55,348 nt of DNA from Spirochaetales bacterium (GCA_016930675.1 JAFGGG010000008.1:1-55348); one strand, 5' to 3'; shown: positions 17,424 through 26,371, counted from the first letter of the stretch. Notes: generated by a model not told the origin, from the sequence alone. Numbers and translations are program-made.

Positions 17424-19413
17424 TGCATTATTAAATGAGTTTACAAAGGAATTATCTCCTTATAAAAAAGCCGAGAAAGAGTATATTCTGGAAGCCGCGC
17501 ACTGGGCTTCGAGCCTGCACGGAAAACAAAAACGTGCTTCGGGGGATCCCTATCTCATTCATCCCCTGAGGGTAGCTGAAATTCTTATCAAGCTTTATCT
17601 GGATTATAACGCGATTATCGCCGCACTCCTGCATGATGTGCTGGAAGACACGGAGGTAACAAGAACAGAGCTGCGTAAAAAATTCGGTAAAGAGATCGAG
17701 GCGCTGGTAAACGGTGTCACTAAAATTTCGCTTATCCGTGCCAAGAGCAAAACAGTACAGGAAGCCGAGACCATCCGCAAAATGCTTTTTGCCATGGCAA
17801 GAGACGTGCGTGTAATCCTTATTAAACTGGCGGATAAACTGCATAATATGCGCACACTGGAGTATTTACAGCCTGAAAAACGTAAAAAAATTGCGGGTGA
17901 GTGTCTGGATATTTATGCTCCTTTGGCAGGAAGACTGGGTATTTCCTGGATAAAAAATGAACTGGAAGACTTGTCTTTAAAGTATCTGCAGCCTGAGGTT
18001 TTTAAGCAGATTCAAATCTGGGTAAGCGAAAGGCACAAGCAACACTCCCAATATCTGGCCAGAGTGAAGAAGGCCATAACGGACATGGCCGCGGAAGCAA
18101 AAATTAAAATTCAGCTGGAAGCGCGCGCCAAGCACTTTTATTCCATCTATAAAAAAATGAAAAAAACAGGAGGCCCGATCGACGAGATTTATGATCTTTT
18201 GGGTATAAGGATTCTCTGCTCTACAGTCGGTGAGTGTTACGAACTGCTGGGCATTGTGCATAATATCTGGCCGCCTATTGAAGGCAGGTTTAAAGATTAT
18301 ATCGCCATGGCCAAGTCCAATGGCTACCAGAGTCTTCACACTACGGTGATGGGGTATGACGGTAAGCTTATAGAAATTCAAATCAGAACTCATGAGATGC
18401 ACAGAACAGCGGAGAACGGTATTGCCGCTCATTGGCTGTATAAAAAGGGATTCTCCAAAGAGATCGTACGGCCCGAGGATATCCCTATTATAAACCAGTT
18501 AAAGAGTTGGGAAGATACGCGCGGGGCCTCGATTGAGTTTTTAGACGAAATAAAGCAGGAGCTGTTGAAGGATTCCATTTACGTGTTCACACCCAAAGGG
18601 GAGGTGATCGAGCTGCCCAAAGGCTCGACTGCCGTTGATTTTGCCTACCATATTCATACGGAGGTGGGAAACCATTGTATGGCGGCAAAAGCGGACGATA
18701 TGATCATCCCTTTGAATAAGGAGCTGAAAAACACCCAGGTCATAGAGATAATCACGGCGAACAATGCAAGACCTCATGTAAACTGGCTGCGTTATGCCAG
18801 GACCTCGCGCGCCCGCTCCAAGATCAGGCACTGGCTTAATCAGAATGATGCCAATCTGATTATCGACAGAAGTATTGTGGTAAAGAAAACCCCTGTTGTG
18901 ACTCACGTACATAAGCCGCTTAAGGAAAAAAAACAGCAGCCTTTAAAGCAGGTGCTGGATAAAAGCAAAATCGGCATTAGGAGCGGCAACGAGCGTAATT
19001 TGATGATTAGAATCGCCCAGTGCTGTCATCCCACCATAGGTGACGCCATTATCGGGTATGTGTCGCGCGGCAGAGGAATTATCGTACACCGGGCCGACTG
19101 TCCCAATCAGGCTTATATAAAAGATTTCAAGGAACGGATGATCGATGTGGAATGGGAGACCGTGTCGCCCAAAGCCGCAAAAAGATTTAAAGTAACGGCC
19201 AAGCTGACCAGCGATCTGTTCTCCGAGATCGAAGGCGCGCTGCGCAAGTTCAGGGGCCATCTTATTGAAGGCAAGCTGGAAGACAGCACGGGTGAGACCT
19301 TGAACGGCTTTTTCACGGTTGAGCTGGATAATCAGGAGGATTTCAGCAAGGTACTTAAAAGCCTGCGCACCATACCCGCCGTGGTAAATATTCAGCCGGT
19401 GCAGATGTTTTAA
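17410..19413 (+). CDS. rel: Bifunctional (p)ppGpp synthetase/hydrolase
   Basis: Makes and degrades the stringent-response alarmone (p)ppGpp. Domains in order: HD hydrolase (LHDVLEDTEVTRTEL, with the metal-binding HD intact), synthetase (SNGYQSLHTTVMGYDGKL and EIQIRTHEMHRTAENGIAAH), TGS (VFTPKGEVIELPKGSTAVDF), a middle region and a C-terminal ACT domain. The synthetase carries RFKD in GRFKDYIAMAK, the RxKD signature of bifunctional Rel/SpoT enzymes; RelA-only enzymes have ExDD. At 667 residues it is shorter than the usual 700-750. Last gene of the operon starting at 15340. Confidence 0.95.
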   Translation: MQEFDALLNEFTKELSPYKKAEKEYILEAAHWASSLHGKQKRASGDPYLIHPLRVAEILIKLYLDYNAIIAALLHDVLEDTEVTRTELRKKFGKEIEALVNGVTKISLIRAKSKTVQEAETIRKMLFAMARDVRVILIKLADKLHNMRTLEYLQPEKRKKIAGECLDIYAPLAGRLGISWIKNELEDLSLKYLQPEVFKQIQIWVSERHKQHSQYLARVKKAITDMAAEAKIKIQLEARAKHFYSIYKKMKKTGGPIDEIYDLLGIRILCSTVGECYELLGIVHNIWPPIEGRFKDYIAMAKSNGYQSLHTTVMGYDGKLIEIQIRTHEMHRTAENGIAAHWLYKKGFSKEIVRPEDIPIINQLKSWEDTRGASIEFLDEIKQELLKDSIYVFTPKGEVIELPKGSTAVDFAYHIHTEVGNHCMAAKADDMIIPLNKELKNTQVIEIITANNARPHVNWLRYARTSRARSKIRHWLNQNDANLIIDRSIVVKKTPVVTHVHKPLKEKKQQPLKQVLDKSKIGIRSGNERNLMIRIAQCCHPTIGDAIIGYVSRGRGIIVHRADCPNQAYIKDFKERMIDVEWETVSPKAAKRFKVTAKLTSDLFSEIEGALRKFRGHLIEGKLEDSTGETLNGFFTVELDNQEDFSKVLKSLRTIPAVVNIQPVQMF

Positions 19414-19484
19414 TGCCGTGTTTCTTATATTTTTTACACCTTGGATAGATTACTCGTTTTTTATCGTAAAAGAGGGGAAGATAG

Positions 19485-20186
19485 TTACGATTTTACTGAT
19501 TTGAAATATAATAATCCTCCATTAGCCCCGATCTTTTTATATGTTAAACCGGATTTTTCACAGGCATTTTTGATATCATTTTCATTTAAGGAATTGATCA
19601 TTTTTCGTTTTTCAACAATTTTATTCCATGTTAAATCAAATTTATCATTTATTCCTGTTACAGGACAGCATCCAAAAAAATAACCTTTGCTGCCCAGAAC
19701 ACGTGATATCTCTTGTATTGCCTTTTTAAAATCCGGAATCATGTGTAACGCTGTATTGCAGCATACGAAATCAAAGCTGTTGTTTTTAAATGGAAGATCT
19801 TCTGCTGTACCCTGAATCAGTCTATCTGATGAAAACTCTCTGGATTTTATCTTTTTAGCCGCTTTTTTTAACAGGCTGTAAGAAATATCCAGTCCGGTAT
19901 AACAATTGCTTGCATCAAGATATTTTATAATACTTCCGGTGCCGCAGGCGATATCAAGAACATTTTTGTTTTTTAGATGCCGGAACTCGGATTTTATGAT
20001 TTTATAATGCTGTTTAGAGTGGGCTTTATGGATAAAAGGACGCACTATGTGTTCCTGAAAGAAATCATATACCGCAGGATTGATGTTGAATTTTTTAAAT
20101 AACTGTTCTTTGCCGGTAAAAAAATTGATTGGTAATATTCTTATTATCCTGTTCTCATCAGGAATTGGTAATTTTGAAGTATACAT
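19485..20186 (-). CDS. Class I SAM-dependent methyltransferase
   Basis: Methyltransferase of the Methyltransf_11 type. Motif I is VLDIACGTGSIIKYL, followed by TGLDISYSLLKKA (acidic end of strand 2) and LPFKNNSFDFVCCNTALHMI. The substrate cannot be inferred. I chose the ATG at 20184-20186 because AGGGGG lies about 9 nt upstream; an ATG 18 nt earlier has no such site. It is the last gene of the minus-strand run that begins at 24867. Confidence 0.82.
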   Translation of the reverse strand: MYTSKLPIPDENRIIRILPINFFTGKEQLFKKFNINPAVYDFFQEHIVRPFIHKAHSKQHYKIIKSEFRHLKNKNVLDIACGTGSIIKYLDASNCYTGLDISYSLLKKAAKKIKSREFSSDRLIQGTAEDLPFKNNSFDFVCCNTALHMIPDFKKAIQEISRVLGSKGYFFGCCPVTGINDKFDLTWNKIVEKRKMINSLNENDIKNACEKSGLTYKKIGANGGLLYFKSVKS

Positions 20187-20207
20187 CAAAATCCCCCTAA
20201 GCATCTC

Positions 20208-20717
20208 TCATTGATTTTTGCTGAATAATCGCCGCCACAACCCAAGCAGAATATTAATCCCGGGAACTCTTTTCATATACTCTTTATATTCGTCACCAAA
20301 TTTATCGATACAGTATGTATCCGCGCCAAGAGTACTGAGATACGATAGTACTACTCCTGGAATACCCAAAATCAAGACAATCCAATGCTGTGAAATGAGC
20401 ATTAGAGCTATACTCATCAACGGCATTGCCAGGAATTGAGGATGGCGTATTATAGAATAGATTCCCTTTGTTACAAGTTTTGTTGTTTTAATATAACTCC
20501 TGCCTTTTTTAACTCCTCCATATTTTTTAAATGTGTATACGGGAAGCCAGCCTAAGATAATAATGATGCCCCATAAAACATACCCGCATATCTTCAAAAT
20601 CAAAATACCCTCTATTGAAAAGAAAAACATCAATACAAACTGTGCAACAATAAACACACCTGCTATTGTCGATATGATATGTGATGCGTCAATTTTCCTT
20701 TTTGTATCTTCGGACAT
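20208..20717 (-). CDS. Isoprenylcysteine/phospholipid methyltransferase-family membrane protein
   Basis: Integral membrane protein of 169 residues with about four hydrophobic segments and the signature of the ICMT/PEMT group: YSIIRHPQFLAMPL and GDEYKEYMKRVPG. Members of this group use SAM to methylate lipids or small hydrophobic acceptors at the membrane; the acceptor here is unknown. It starts 16 nt after the TsaA-like gene and precedes a soluble methyltransferase. Confidence 0.8.
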   Translation of the reverse strand: MSEDTKRKIDASHIISTIAGVFIVAQFVLMFFFSIEGILILKICGYVLWGIIIILGWLPVYTFKKYGGVKKGRSYIKTTKLVTKGIYSIIRHPQFLAMPLMSIALMLISQHWIVLILGIPGVVLSYLSTLGADTYCIDKFGDEYKEYMKRVPGINILLGLWRRLFSKNQ

Positions 20718-20733
20718 AAGTAATACTCAACTG

Positions 20734-21072
20734 TTATTTTAATATAACGTTATCTGGAATTTTCCCACCTTTAAAGTGCTTTTCTAACCAACCGGCGTTA
20801 CCCTTAGGTTTTGAATCAAAATATTTTACATAAGGTTTGACATCCAAAACAGGAGTTCCATCCAGCATATCCACTTCTGTAAAAAAAATTCTTTTTCCTT
20901 GTATGCTTTTAATAGTAACAATTGACAGACCTATATGATTTGGTCTGTGGGGACTTCTAATTGCAAATATTCCATGAGATATATTTTCAATATAAGGAGT
21001 GCCTTTAATATCTTCCCTTTCTTTATAGGGCGAATGAATAATACCAATGGGTTTCATAATTATTTGATTCAT
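20734..21072 (-). CDS. TrmO/TsaA-like protein, internally shortened
   Basis: The start (MKPIGIIHSPYKERED) and the block IFAIRSPHRPNHIGLS followed by LDGTPVLDVKPYV are clear TsaA/TrmO signatures; TrmO methylates N6-threonylcarbamoyladenosine of tRNA with SAM. The stretch of roughly 45-50 residues that normally lies between these blocks (with the GL-DLEGFSH-type motif) is missing. The protein may therefore be a compact variant or have lost activity. It overlaps the DAHP synthase stop codon (ATGA). Confidence 0.75.
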   Translation of the reverse strand: MNQIIMKPIGIIHSPYKEREDIKGTPYIENISHGIFAIRSPHRPNHIGLSIVTIKSIQGKRIFFTEVDMLDGTPVLDVKPYVKYFDSKPKGNAGWLEKHFKGGKIPDNVILK

Positions 21073-22127
21073 CTGCTGCTTTTCTCTTTCATAAATTCAT
21101 AAGCGTACAACAACATTTTTTCAGTTTCCTCCCAACCGGCGCAGGCGTCGGTAATAGACTGTCCGTACACAAGGTTGTTTAAATCAGCCGGAATTTTTTG
21201 TGAACCGGATTTCAGATTGCTTTCAATCATAAATCCGACTATGGAGGCCCTGCCTCTTTTTCTCTGATCAAGAATGGAACGAAGAACCCTTTGCTGGCGG
21301 CTATACTGTTTCCCCGAATTAGCGTGACTGCAATCTATGACAATAGCGGGAGTTATTTTTAAATCTGCAATAGCAGCTTCCGCTTTTTCCACATTCTCTT
21401 CATAATAGTTTGGGCCTGATCGTCCGCCTCTTAAAATAATGTGAGAGGCAGTATTGCCCGATGTTTTAAACACAGCTGTTTTCCCGTGTTGATCTATGCC
21501 GATAAAGCTGTGAGCATGGCGCGCGGATTCCATTGCATTGACAGCGAGTTCCAAGTTGCCGCTTGTTCCGTTTTTAAAACCAACCGGCATGGATAAACCG
21601 CTTGCCATTTCTCTGTGTGTCTGGCTTTCCGTGGTTCGCGCGCCGATGGATGCCCAGCTGATCAGATCGGCGATATATTGAGGTACAATGGGGTCCAGCA
21701 TTTCAGAAGCACAGGGAATACCCATTGCCGTTATGTCAAGTAAAAGTCTGCGGGTTGTTTTCAGTCCGGTAGCGATATCATAGGTGCCGTCAAGGCGGGG
21801 ATCGGTGATCAATCCTTTCCAGCCGATAGTGGTCCGGGGTTTTTCGAAATAGGTTCGCATAATAATGAAAATATTATCCTTTAGCTTATTTTTCAATGCA
21901 GCTAATTTTTCAGCATATTCTAATGCTACCTTAGTGTCATGAATCGAACAGGGGCCGACAATTGCCATGAGTCTGTCGTCTTTTTTATTTAAGATATTGG
22001 TAATTGTCTCTCTGCTTTCAACCACTGTTTTATTGTTTGCCTCGGTCATGGGAAATTCTTTTTTCAATTCAAAAGGAGAGATAAGAGAGGTAATGCCTGT
22101 GATATTAATATTATGGATTTTTTTCAT
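21069..22127 (-). CDS. aroG: 3-Deoxy-7-phosphoheptulonate (DAHP) synthase, AroG/F/H type
   Basis: Condenses phosphoenolpyruvate and erythrose-4-phosphate, the first step of the shikimate pathway. Motifs of the type I family are visible: LMAIVGPCSIHD, MRTYFEKPRTTIGWKG, SWASIGARTTESQTHREMAS and VIDCSHANSGK. Length (352 aa) matches the E. coli isoenzymes. A Shine-Dalgarno AAGGAT lies 6 nt before the ATG. Its place in a run of genes that starts at a metal-regulated promoter is unusual for a housekeeping shikimate enzyme. Confidence 0.94.
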   Translation of the reverse strand: MKKIHNINITGITSLISPFELKKEFPMTEANNKTVVESRETITNILNKKDDRLMAIVGPCSIHDTKVALEYAEKLAALKNKLKDNIFIIMRTYFEKPRTTIGWKGLITDPRLDGTYDIATGLKTTRRLLLDITAMGIPCASEMLDPIVPQYIADLISWASIGARTTESQTHREMASGLSMPVGFKNGTSGNLELAVNAMESARHAHSFIGIDQHGKTAVFKTSGNTASHIILRGGRSGPNYYEENVEKAEAAIADLKITPAIVIDCSHANSGKQYSRQQRVLRSILDQRKRGRASIVGFMIESNLKSGSQKIPADLNNLVYGQSITDACAGWEETEKMLLYAYEFMKEKSSR

Positions 22128-22190
22128 GTATAATCCTTCTTACTAAAATACTCTGTTTGGCGAATCTTATTATATTTTCAATAATCTGAA

Positions 22191-23552
22191 TCATAATTTA
22201 GCCTGTTTCCGTATCTTTTTTATCACAGCTTCAGAAGCCTTAATTAAAGGATACGCAGTTGGAGGTCCTGTGAGTAACGGATGAGTACCAATTTGAGTTG
22301 TGAGAAGCGAATTCACTGTCATTCTGTTTTGTATTGCCAAACCGGTAACGTTTATCAACTCTCCTATACTCGCGCCACCGCAAATACCGGCGCCCAGAAT
22401 GACGCCGGAATCCTTTGATACTATCAGCTTTACTGTTTGGGCTTGCATGCCGGGAAGTTTTCCGGGGTGCTTATCCATTCCCGTAAAAGTAGCAGTAACT
22501 ATATCAAAATCTTCTTTTAACGCACTCTTTTCCGTGATTCCGGCCACTGCAAAACAGGTATCACCGATTACAGTTGAAAATATGGAGATCGTTCCATTGA
22601 ATGTTTTTACGGTTGACAGCTTATAAAGATTCAATCCTACTGTTCGTGCCTCCGCGCAGGCGGTGGATGCCAGCATGGGAGTGATTATTTTTCGTGTGAT
22701 AAAATCCCTGTTTTCAGCGCAGTCACCGACTGCAAATATATCCTGTTTATCCGTCCGCATATATTCATCCACTTTTATAAAACCACTTGTATTTAATACT
22801 ATCCCTGATTTATGCGCCAATTCTGTGTTCGGTTTATACCCGATGCAAAGAAAAACCACATCGGCAGGGATTATTTCTCCATTCTGTAACGTAACGCCTG
22901 AGACACTTGATTCTCCGGTTATCTCATCAACAGCCATGCCGGTCTTTACCTGTATGCCTCTCTCTGCAAGAGTTTGTTCAACTTTGACAGACATCTCCTC
23001 ATCGAATACGGTATCCAATAAGTGAGGTAATAACTCAACGATAGTTACCTCTTTGCCTTTTTTATGTAACTCATCCGACAGTTCGATACCAATAAATCCA
23101 CCGCCAATAATAACGATTTTTTGAGCGGTCTGTATCTTTTCCAAAATCTTATCTATATATACTTTATTTTTGGGAACAGTAAATACATTTTCAAGGTCAG
23201 TTCCCTTGATCTTGTCGGTAATTCTTGGGCTGGAACCGGTGGCAATAACGAGTTTTTCAAATCCAATCTCTTCATCGGCTGCCGTTGTGCATATCTTTTT
23301 CGTGTAATCTATGGAAACAACTTCTGCGACCATAATTTTTACACCCAAGTTTTTTAGAGGATCATCCGATATGAGATTCAGATTGCTGTCCCCCAGTGAG
23401 CCAAATATGTATGGAATTCCACAGGGAACAAGTACGTGTTTTTCCTTGCGAACGATAAGAAATTCTTTGTCCGGATACTGGGTTTTTCCGGTGATGGCAG
23501 TAACAATTCCTGAAGCACTGCCGCCGATTATCAATACATCAGTTTTTTTCAT
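22191..23552 (-). CDS. FAD/NAD(P)H-dependent oxidoreductase (NADH oxidase / CoA-disulfide reductase type)
   Basis: Flavoprotein of the pyridine nucleotide-disulfide oxidoreductase class. It has an N-terminal FAD-binding GGSASG, the single redox cysteine C44 in LVPCGIPYIFG, an NAD(P)-binding KIVIIGGGFIGIELSDELHK, the FAD loop IFAVGDCAE and a C-terminal dimerisation domain. Family members reduce oxygen, polysulfide, or CoA disulfide, and the sequence alone does not decide between these. GGAG lies 8 nt before the ATG. It is in the same run as mrp and the NifU-like gene. Confidence 0.88.
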   Translation of the reverse strand: MKKTDVLIIGGSASGIVTAITGKTQYPDKEFLIVRKEKHVLVPCGIPYIFGSLGDSNLNLISDDPLKNLGVKIMVAEVVSIDYTKKICTTAADEEIGFEKLVIATGSSPRITDKIKGTDLENVFTVPKNKVYIDKILEKIQTAQKIVIIGGGFIGIELSDELHKKGKEVTIVELLPHLLDTVFDEEMSVKVEQTLAERGIQVKTGMAVDEITGESSVSGVTLQNGEIIPADVVFLCIGYKPNTELAHKSGIVLNTSGFIKVDEYMRTDKQDIFAVGDCAENRDFITRKIITPMLASTACAEARTVGLNLYKLSTVKTFNGTISIFSTVIGDTCFAVAGITEKSALKEDFDIVTATFTGMDKHPGKLPGMQAQTVKLIVSKDSGVILGAGICGGASIGELINVTGLAIQNRMTVNSLLTTQIGTHPLLTGPPTAYPLIKASEAVIKKIRKQAKL

Positions 23553-23611
23553 GCTGACTTCTCCTTTTCTAAGAATAGTGTTTTTACCAAATGGGATATT
23601 ATCTAGTATCT

Positions 23612-24433
23612 CTATTTATTTTTTAAATGAATTATATGTTCGACAATCTGATTCATAATCCTTCCCGCTTCCGTATCTTTTTTATAATGAATAAAGGGTT
23701 TCCCTGAATCACCGTATGTTACCATGTCCTGTTCAAAGGGGACCTGTCCCAAAAATGGTACTTTTAAATCACGTGCCGCGTGTTTTCCTCCGCCCGTACC
23801 AAATATAAAGGTCTTCTTTTTACAGTGAGGGCAGATGAAACCGCTCATGTTTTCTATAATACCGATAACCGGTACGTTAAGCTGTTTTGTAAAAAAATAT
23901 GTCTTTCGTGAATCCAGTATGGCGACATCCTGGGGAGTTGTAACGATAACGGCTCCTGTTATATCAGGAATCAACTGGCAGATGCTTAAGGGCTCGTCGC
24001 CTGTTCCGGGGGGTGAATCGATAATAAGGTAATCCAGCTCTCCCCAGTTAACGTCGCTTAAAAACTGTTTTATCGTTACCATTTTTAAAGGACCGCGCCA
24101 TATTATGGGATTGTCTTTATCTTGAGTAAGGAGAGCTATACTGATTGCCTTGAGATTCTGTAACACAAGGAAAGGTTCTATTCCATACCGTCCGCTGTAA
24201 AGCTGCTCTCCTTCTATTCCCAACATCTTGGCAATATTGGGGCCATGAATATCCACGTCCATGATGCCCACTTTATACTTTTTCACGGCCAGAGCATAAG
24301 CCAGATTGACGGACACTGTGGTTTTCCCCACACCGCCCTTACCGCTTAAGACTATTATTTTATTTTTAATACGGCTTAAGTTTTCTTTTAAGCGATTGTC
24401 CTGTTCAATTTGTTCCTGTGTTCTTTCTTTCAT
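23612..24433 (-). CDS. mrp: Mrp/NBP35-family Fe-S cluster carrier ATPase
   Basis: P-loop ATPase that holds and transfers [4Fe-4S] clusters to target proteins. The deviant Walker A is VLSGKGGVGKTTVSVN, with DVDIHGPNIAKMLG following. The cluster-binding CxxC is FICPHCKKKTF near residue 203. Length (273 aa) fits the short form without the N-terminal MIP18 domain. It starts 11 nt after the NifU-like scaffold gene, a sensible pairing of scaffold and carrier. Confidence 0.92.
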   Translation of the reverse strand: MKERTQEQIEQDNRLKENLSRIKNKIIVLSGKGGVGKTTVSVNLAYALAVKKYKVGIMDVDIHGPNIAKMLGIEGEQLYSGRYGIEPFLVLQNLKAISIALLTQDKDNPIIWRGPLKMVTIKQFLSDVNWGELDYLIIDSPPGTGDEPLSICQLIPDITGAVIVTTPQDVAILDSRKTYFFTKQLNVPVIGIIENMSGFICPHCKKKTFIFGTGGGKHAARDLKVPFLGQVPFEQDMVTYGDSGKPFIHYKKDTEAGRIMNQIVEHIIHLKNK

Positions 24434-24444
24434 ATCAATTAATC

Positions 24445-24867
24445 TTAGTACTGAAGCAGGTAATCTGCGATTGCCTTATAAAGTGTGCTTGCCGCGAGAA
24501 TCGCGCAATGGATATTTTCTTTTGGCAGGCCTTCAAGATGGTCGATGATATTTCTCGGAGAAATGGATAGCACATCATCAATGCTTTTATCAATGGCGAG
24601 CAGAGTAACCGTCGATCCGCAGGCTAATGTTGGTCCGCAGCCGTTAGTAAAAAATGTGGCTGCTTTGATTTTATGATTTTCGATTATTAAATAGATTTCT
24701 ATAGTCTCACCGCAAGCGCCTTTTATCCAGGCTGAAGCCGAAGGATCATTCATCCTCCCCATATTTACGGGTGCGTTCGCGTACTCAATAACTTTTTTTG
24801 AATACATCTGTTTTGTATGGCTGCTTGTTTCTGATTGATTAACTGTACGTGAATTGTTTTTATCCAC
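24445..24867 (-). CDS. NifU/IscU-like Fe-S scaffold protein
   Basis: Probable scaffold for Fe-S cluster assembly. The three IscU-type ligand cysteines are present: GACGET (C52), TNGCGP (C77) and IHCAI (C121), plus an extra C83 in LACGS. The start is a GTG at 24865-24867, 5 nt after GAGGAG; the longer reading frame to 24969 runs through the promoter and a metal box and is not credible. This gives 140 residues. It is the first gene of the left operon, divergent from glutaredoxin. No cysteine desulfurase gene is nearby. Confidence 0.88.
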   Translation of the reverse strand: MDKNNSRTVNQSETSSHTKQMYSKKVIEYANAPVNMGRMNDPSASAWIKGACGETIEIYLIIENHKIKAATFFTNGCGPTLACGSTVTLLAIDKSIDDVLSISPRNIIDHLEGLPKENIHCAILAASTLYKAIADYLLQY

Positions 24868-24916
24868 ATTATCTCCTCGGAATATACGGTTTGTATCATA
24901 ATGTAATAAACAATAA

Positions 24917-24931
24917 TGAAAACCATTTCCA
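24917..24931. promoter_or_regulatory. Fur-family box, TGAAAACCATTTCCA
   Basis: A 15-bp box of the form TGRAAAnnnTTTYCA, left of the divergent promoters, close to the start of transcription of the NifU-like operon. The same box recurs at 24979-24993 and 30491-30505. The shape recalls Zur boxes (TGAAAATnnTTTTCA) as well as Fur boxes, so the metal is open. Confidence 0.75.
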
Positions 24932-24935
24932 CTAC

Positions 24936-24964
24936 TTGACAATATAATAGTAAAAAAATATATT
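24936..24964 (+). promoter_or_regulatory. Promoter of the glutaredoxin operon
   Basis: TTGACA (24936-24941), 17-bp spacer, TATATT (24959-24964). It is the mirror image of the minus-strand promoter: TTGACAATATA and TATATTGTCAA form a perfect inverted repeat. Confidence 0.75.
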
Positions 24965-24969
24965 GTCAA
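24941..24969 (-). promoter_or_regulatory. Promoter of the NifU-like operon
   Basis: On the minus strand TTGACA (24964-24969), 17-bp spacer, TATATT (24941-24946). It overlaps the plus-strand promoter almost completely, so the two should exclude each other. Confidence 0.75.
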
Positions 24970-24978
24970 TATTGGTAG

Positions 24979-24993
24979 TGGAAACCATTTTCA
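24979..24993. promoter_or_regulatory. Fur-family box, TGGAAACCATTTTCA
   Basis: Second box of the divergent region, 15 bp beyond the -10 hexamer of the glutaredoxin promoter and 26 bp before its ATG. Identical in all 15 bases to the box in front of fur at 30491-30505. Confidence 0.8.
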
Positions 24994-25018
24994 ATAGTGA
25001 ATAAACAAAGGAGACAAT

Positions 25019-25246
25019 ATGTCCATAATCATTTATTCAACGCCGTCATGCGGTTATTGTGTAAAAGCAAAAGAATATTTACGCATGAATAAGGTTCCGT
25101 TTACTGAGTATGATGTTGCCCGCGACAGACGAAGAGCGGATGAAATGGTAAGAAAATCCGGTCAAATGGGAGTGCCGGTTATTGATATAAACGGAAAAAT
25201 AATAGTTGGTTTTAACCAGTCTGAAATTGATAAGGCGATAAAATAA
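25019..25246 (+). CDS. Glutaredoxin-like thiol oxidoreductase
   Basis: A 75-residue thioredoxin-fold protein with the redox pair C11-C14 in STPSCGYCVKAKEYL and the cis-proline loop MGVPVID. This is the short glutaredoxin/NrdH type that reduces disulfides or carries Fe-S clusters. AAAGGAG lies 6 nt before the ATG. It is the first gene of the right operon, under the metal-box promoter. Confidence 0.9.
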   Translation: MSIIIYSTPSCGYCVKAKEYLRMNKVPFTEYDVARDRRRADEMVRKSGQMGVPVIDINGKIIVGFNQSEIDKAIK

Positions 25247-25272
25247 TTATTAGATGATACGGAGCATGAAAA

Positions 25273-26262
25273 ATGAAAAAAGCCTTCATAAAAGCGATCA
25301 GTTATAAGGTTCCGGAAAAACGGGTGTCAAATGATGAATTGGCAAAAACTGTGGATACGTCGGATGAGTGGATCTATTCCCATACGGGCATTAAATACCG
25401 ACATATTGCGGAGGAGCAGACAGCGGCATCGGACCTGGCTTTACAGCCTTGTCTGGATGTGATTGAACAGGCAGACATTGATCCCAAAGAAATCGATTTG
25501 ATAATCGTGGCCACAATTACTCAAGATTATGTGGGATTTCCTTCAACCGCCTGCGTTCTGCAGGACAGATTAGGTGCGGTTAACGCGGGCGCCATGGATC
25601 TTGCCGCCGCCTGTACGGGTTATATTTATTCTTTAGAGACTGCCAAGGCGCTTATAAAAACCGGGTCGGCCAAGAATATTCTTCTAGTGAGTTCCGAAAT
25701 TCTTACCAAGATTACGGATTGGACGGATAGAAACACGTGTGTTCTATTCGGAGACGGTGCCGGAGCATCGCTGGTAAGCCTAAACGAGGAAAATACTGAA
25801 AGTGATATTCTTTTTTCAATATTGGGCGCGGAAGGGAATGGAGCGCCGTATTTAATAAGAATGGCCGGCGGATCCAGGTATCCGATACGTCCGCATAGCG
25901 AAAACCGTAAAGACGGCTATATTAGAATGGACGGTCAAAAGGTGTACCATTTTGCGGTAAGAGTATTATGTAAAACAATCAAACGGATACTTGAAAAATA
26001 TAATCTTAGCATAGATGATATCGCTTATATCGTACCCCACCAGGCGAATATCAGGATTATCGAGGCCGCGGCCAAGCGCTTGAAAATTCCAATCGAAAAA
26101 TTCTATGTCAATATTCAGGAATACGCCAATACTTCGGGAGCCACTATTCCCATAGCTTTGGGAGAGATGGTAGAAAAGGGACTGTTGCGTCGCGGCGATT
26201 ATATCATAACCGTCGGCTTCGGCGGCGGTTTAACCTACGGCGGAAATCTCATCTGCTGGTAA
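25273..26262 (+). CDS. fabH: 3-Oxoacyl-ACP synthase III (FabH type)
   Basis: Condenses acetyl-CoA with malonyl-ACP to start fatty-acid synthesis. The catalytic triad is visible: C114 in LAAACTGYIYS, His in IVPHQANIRII and Asn in NTSGATIPIALGEM. Length (329 aa) is standard. The ATG follows GGAG by 9 nt, 26 nt after glutaredoxin. No other fab genes are nearby, so a role in making a special starter unit instead of bulk lipid cannot be excluded. Confidence 0.93.
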   Translation: MKKAFIKAISYKVPEKRVSNDELAKTVDTSDEWIYSHTGIKYRHIAEEQTAASDLALQPCLDVIEQADIDPKEIDLIIVATITQDYVGFPSTACVLQDRLGAVNAGAMDLAAACTGYIYSLETAKALIKTGSAKNILLVSSEILTKITDWTDRNTCVLFGDGAGASLVSLNEENTESDILFSILGAEGNGAPYLIRMAGGSRYPIRPHSENRKDGYIRMDGQKVYHFAVRVLCKTIKRILEKYNLSIDDIAYIVPHQANIRIIEAAAKRLKIPIEKFYVNIQEYANTSGATIPIALGEMVEKGLLRRGDYIITVGFGGGLTYGGNLICW

Positions 26263-26371
26263 TCAATATACCGACGGGCACTCGATTGTGGTGAGTACTT
26301 GGGAGTATATTCGGAGGCATGAAGCCGTTATCTTTGGGGTCGGTGTAAAGTAAGAAAGCAAGAAAGTAGTT

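Noticed and set aside
24868..24969. Longer N-terminus of the NifU-like protein
   Set aside because: This frame runs through the divergent promoter and the metal box; GTG 24867 has a good Shine-Dalgarno.
25731..25744. AAACACGTGTGTTC, similar to the gal operator
   Set aside because: It is inside the fabH coding region, encodes conserved residues and differs from the 14-bp operator core.
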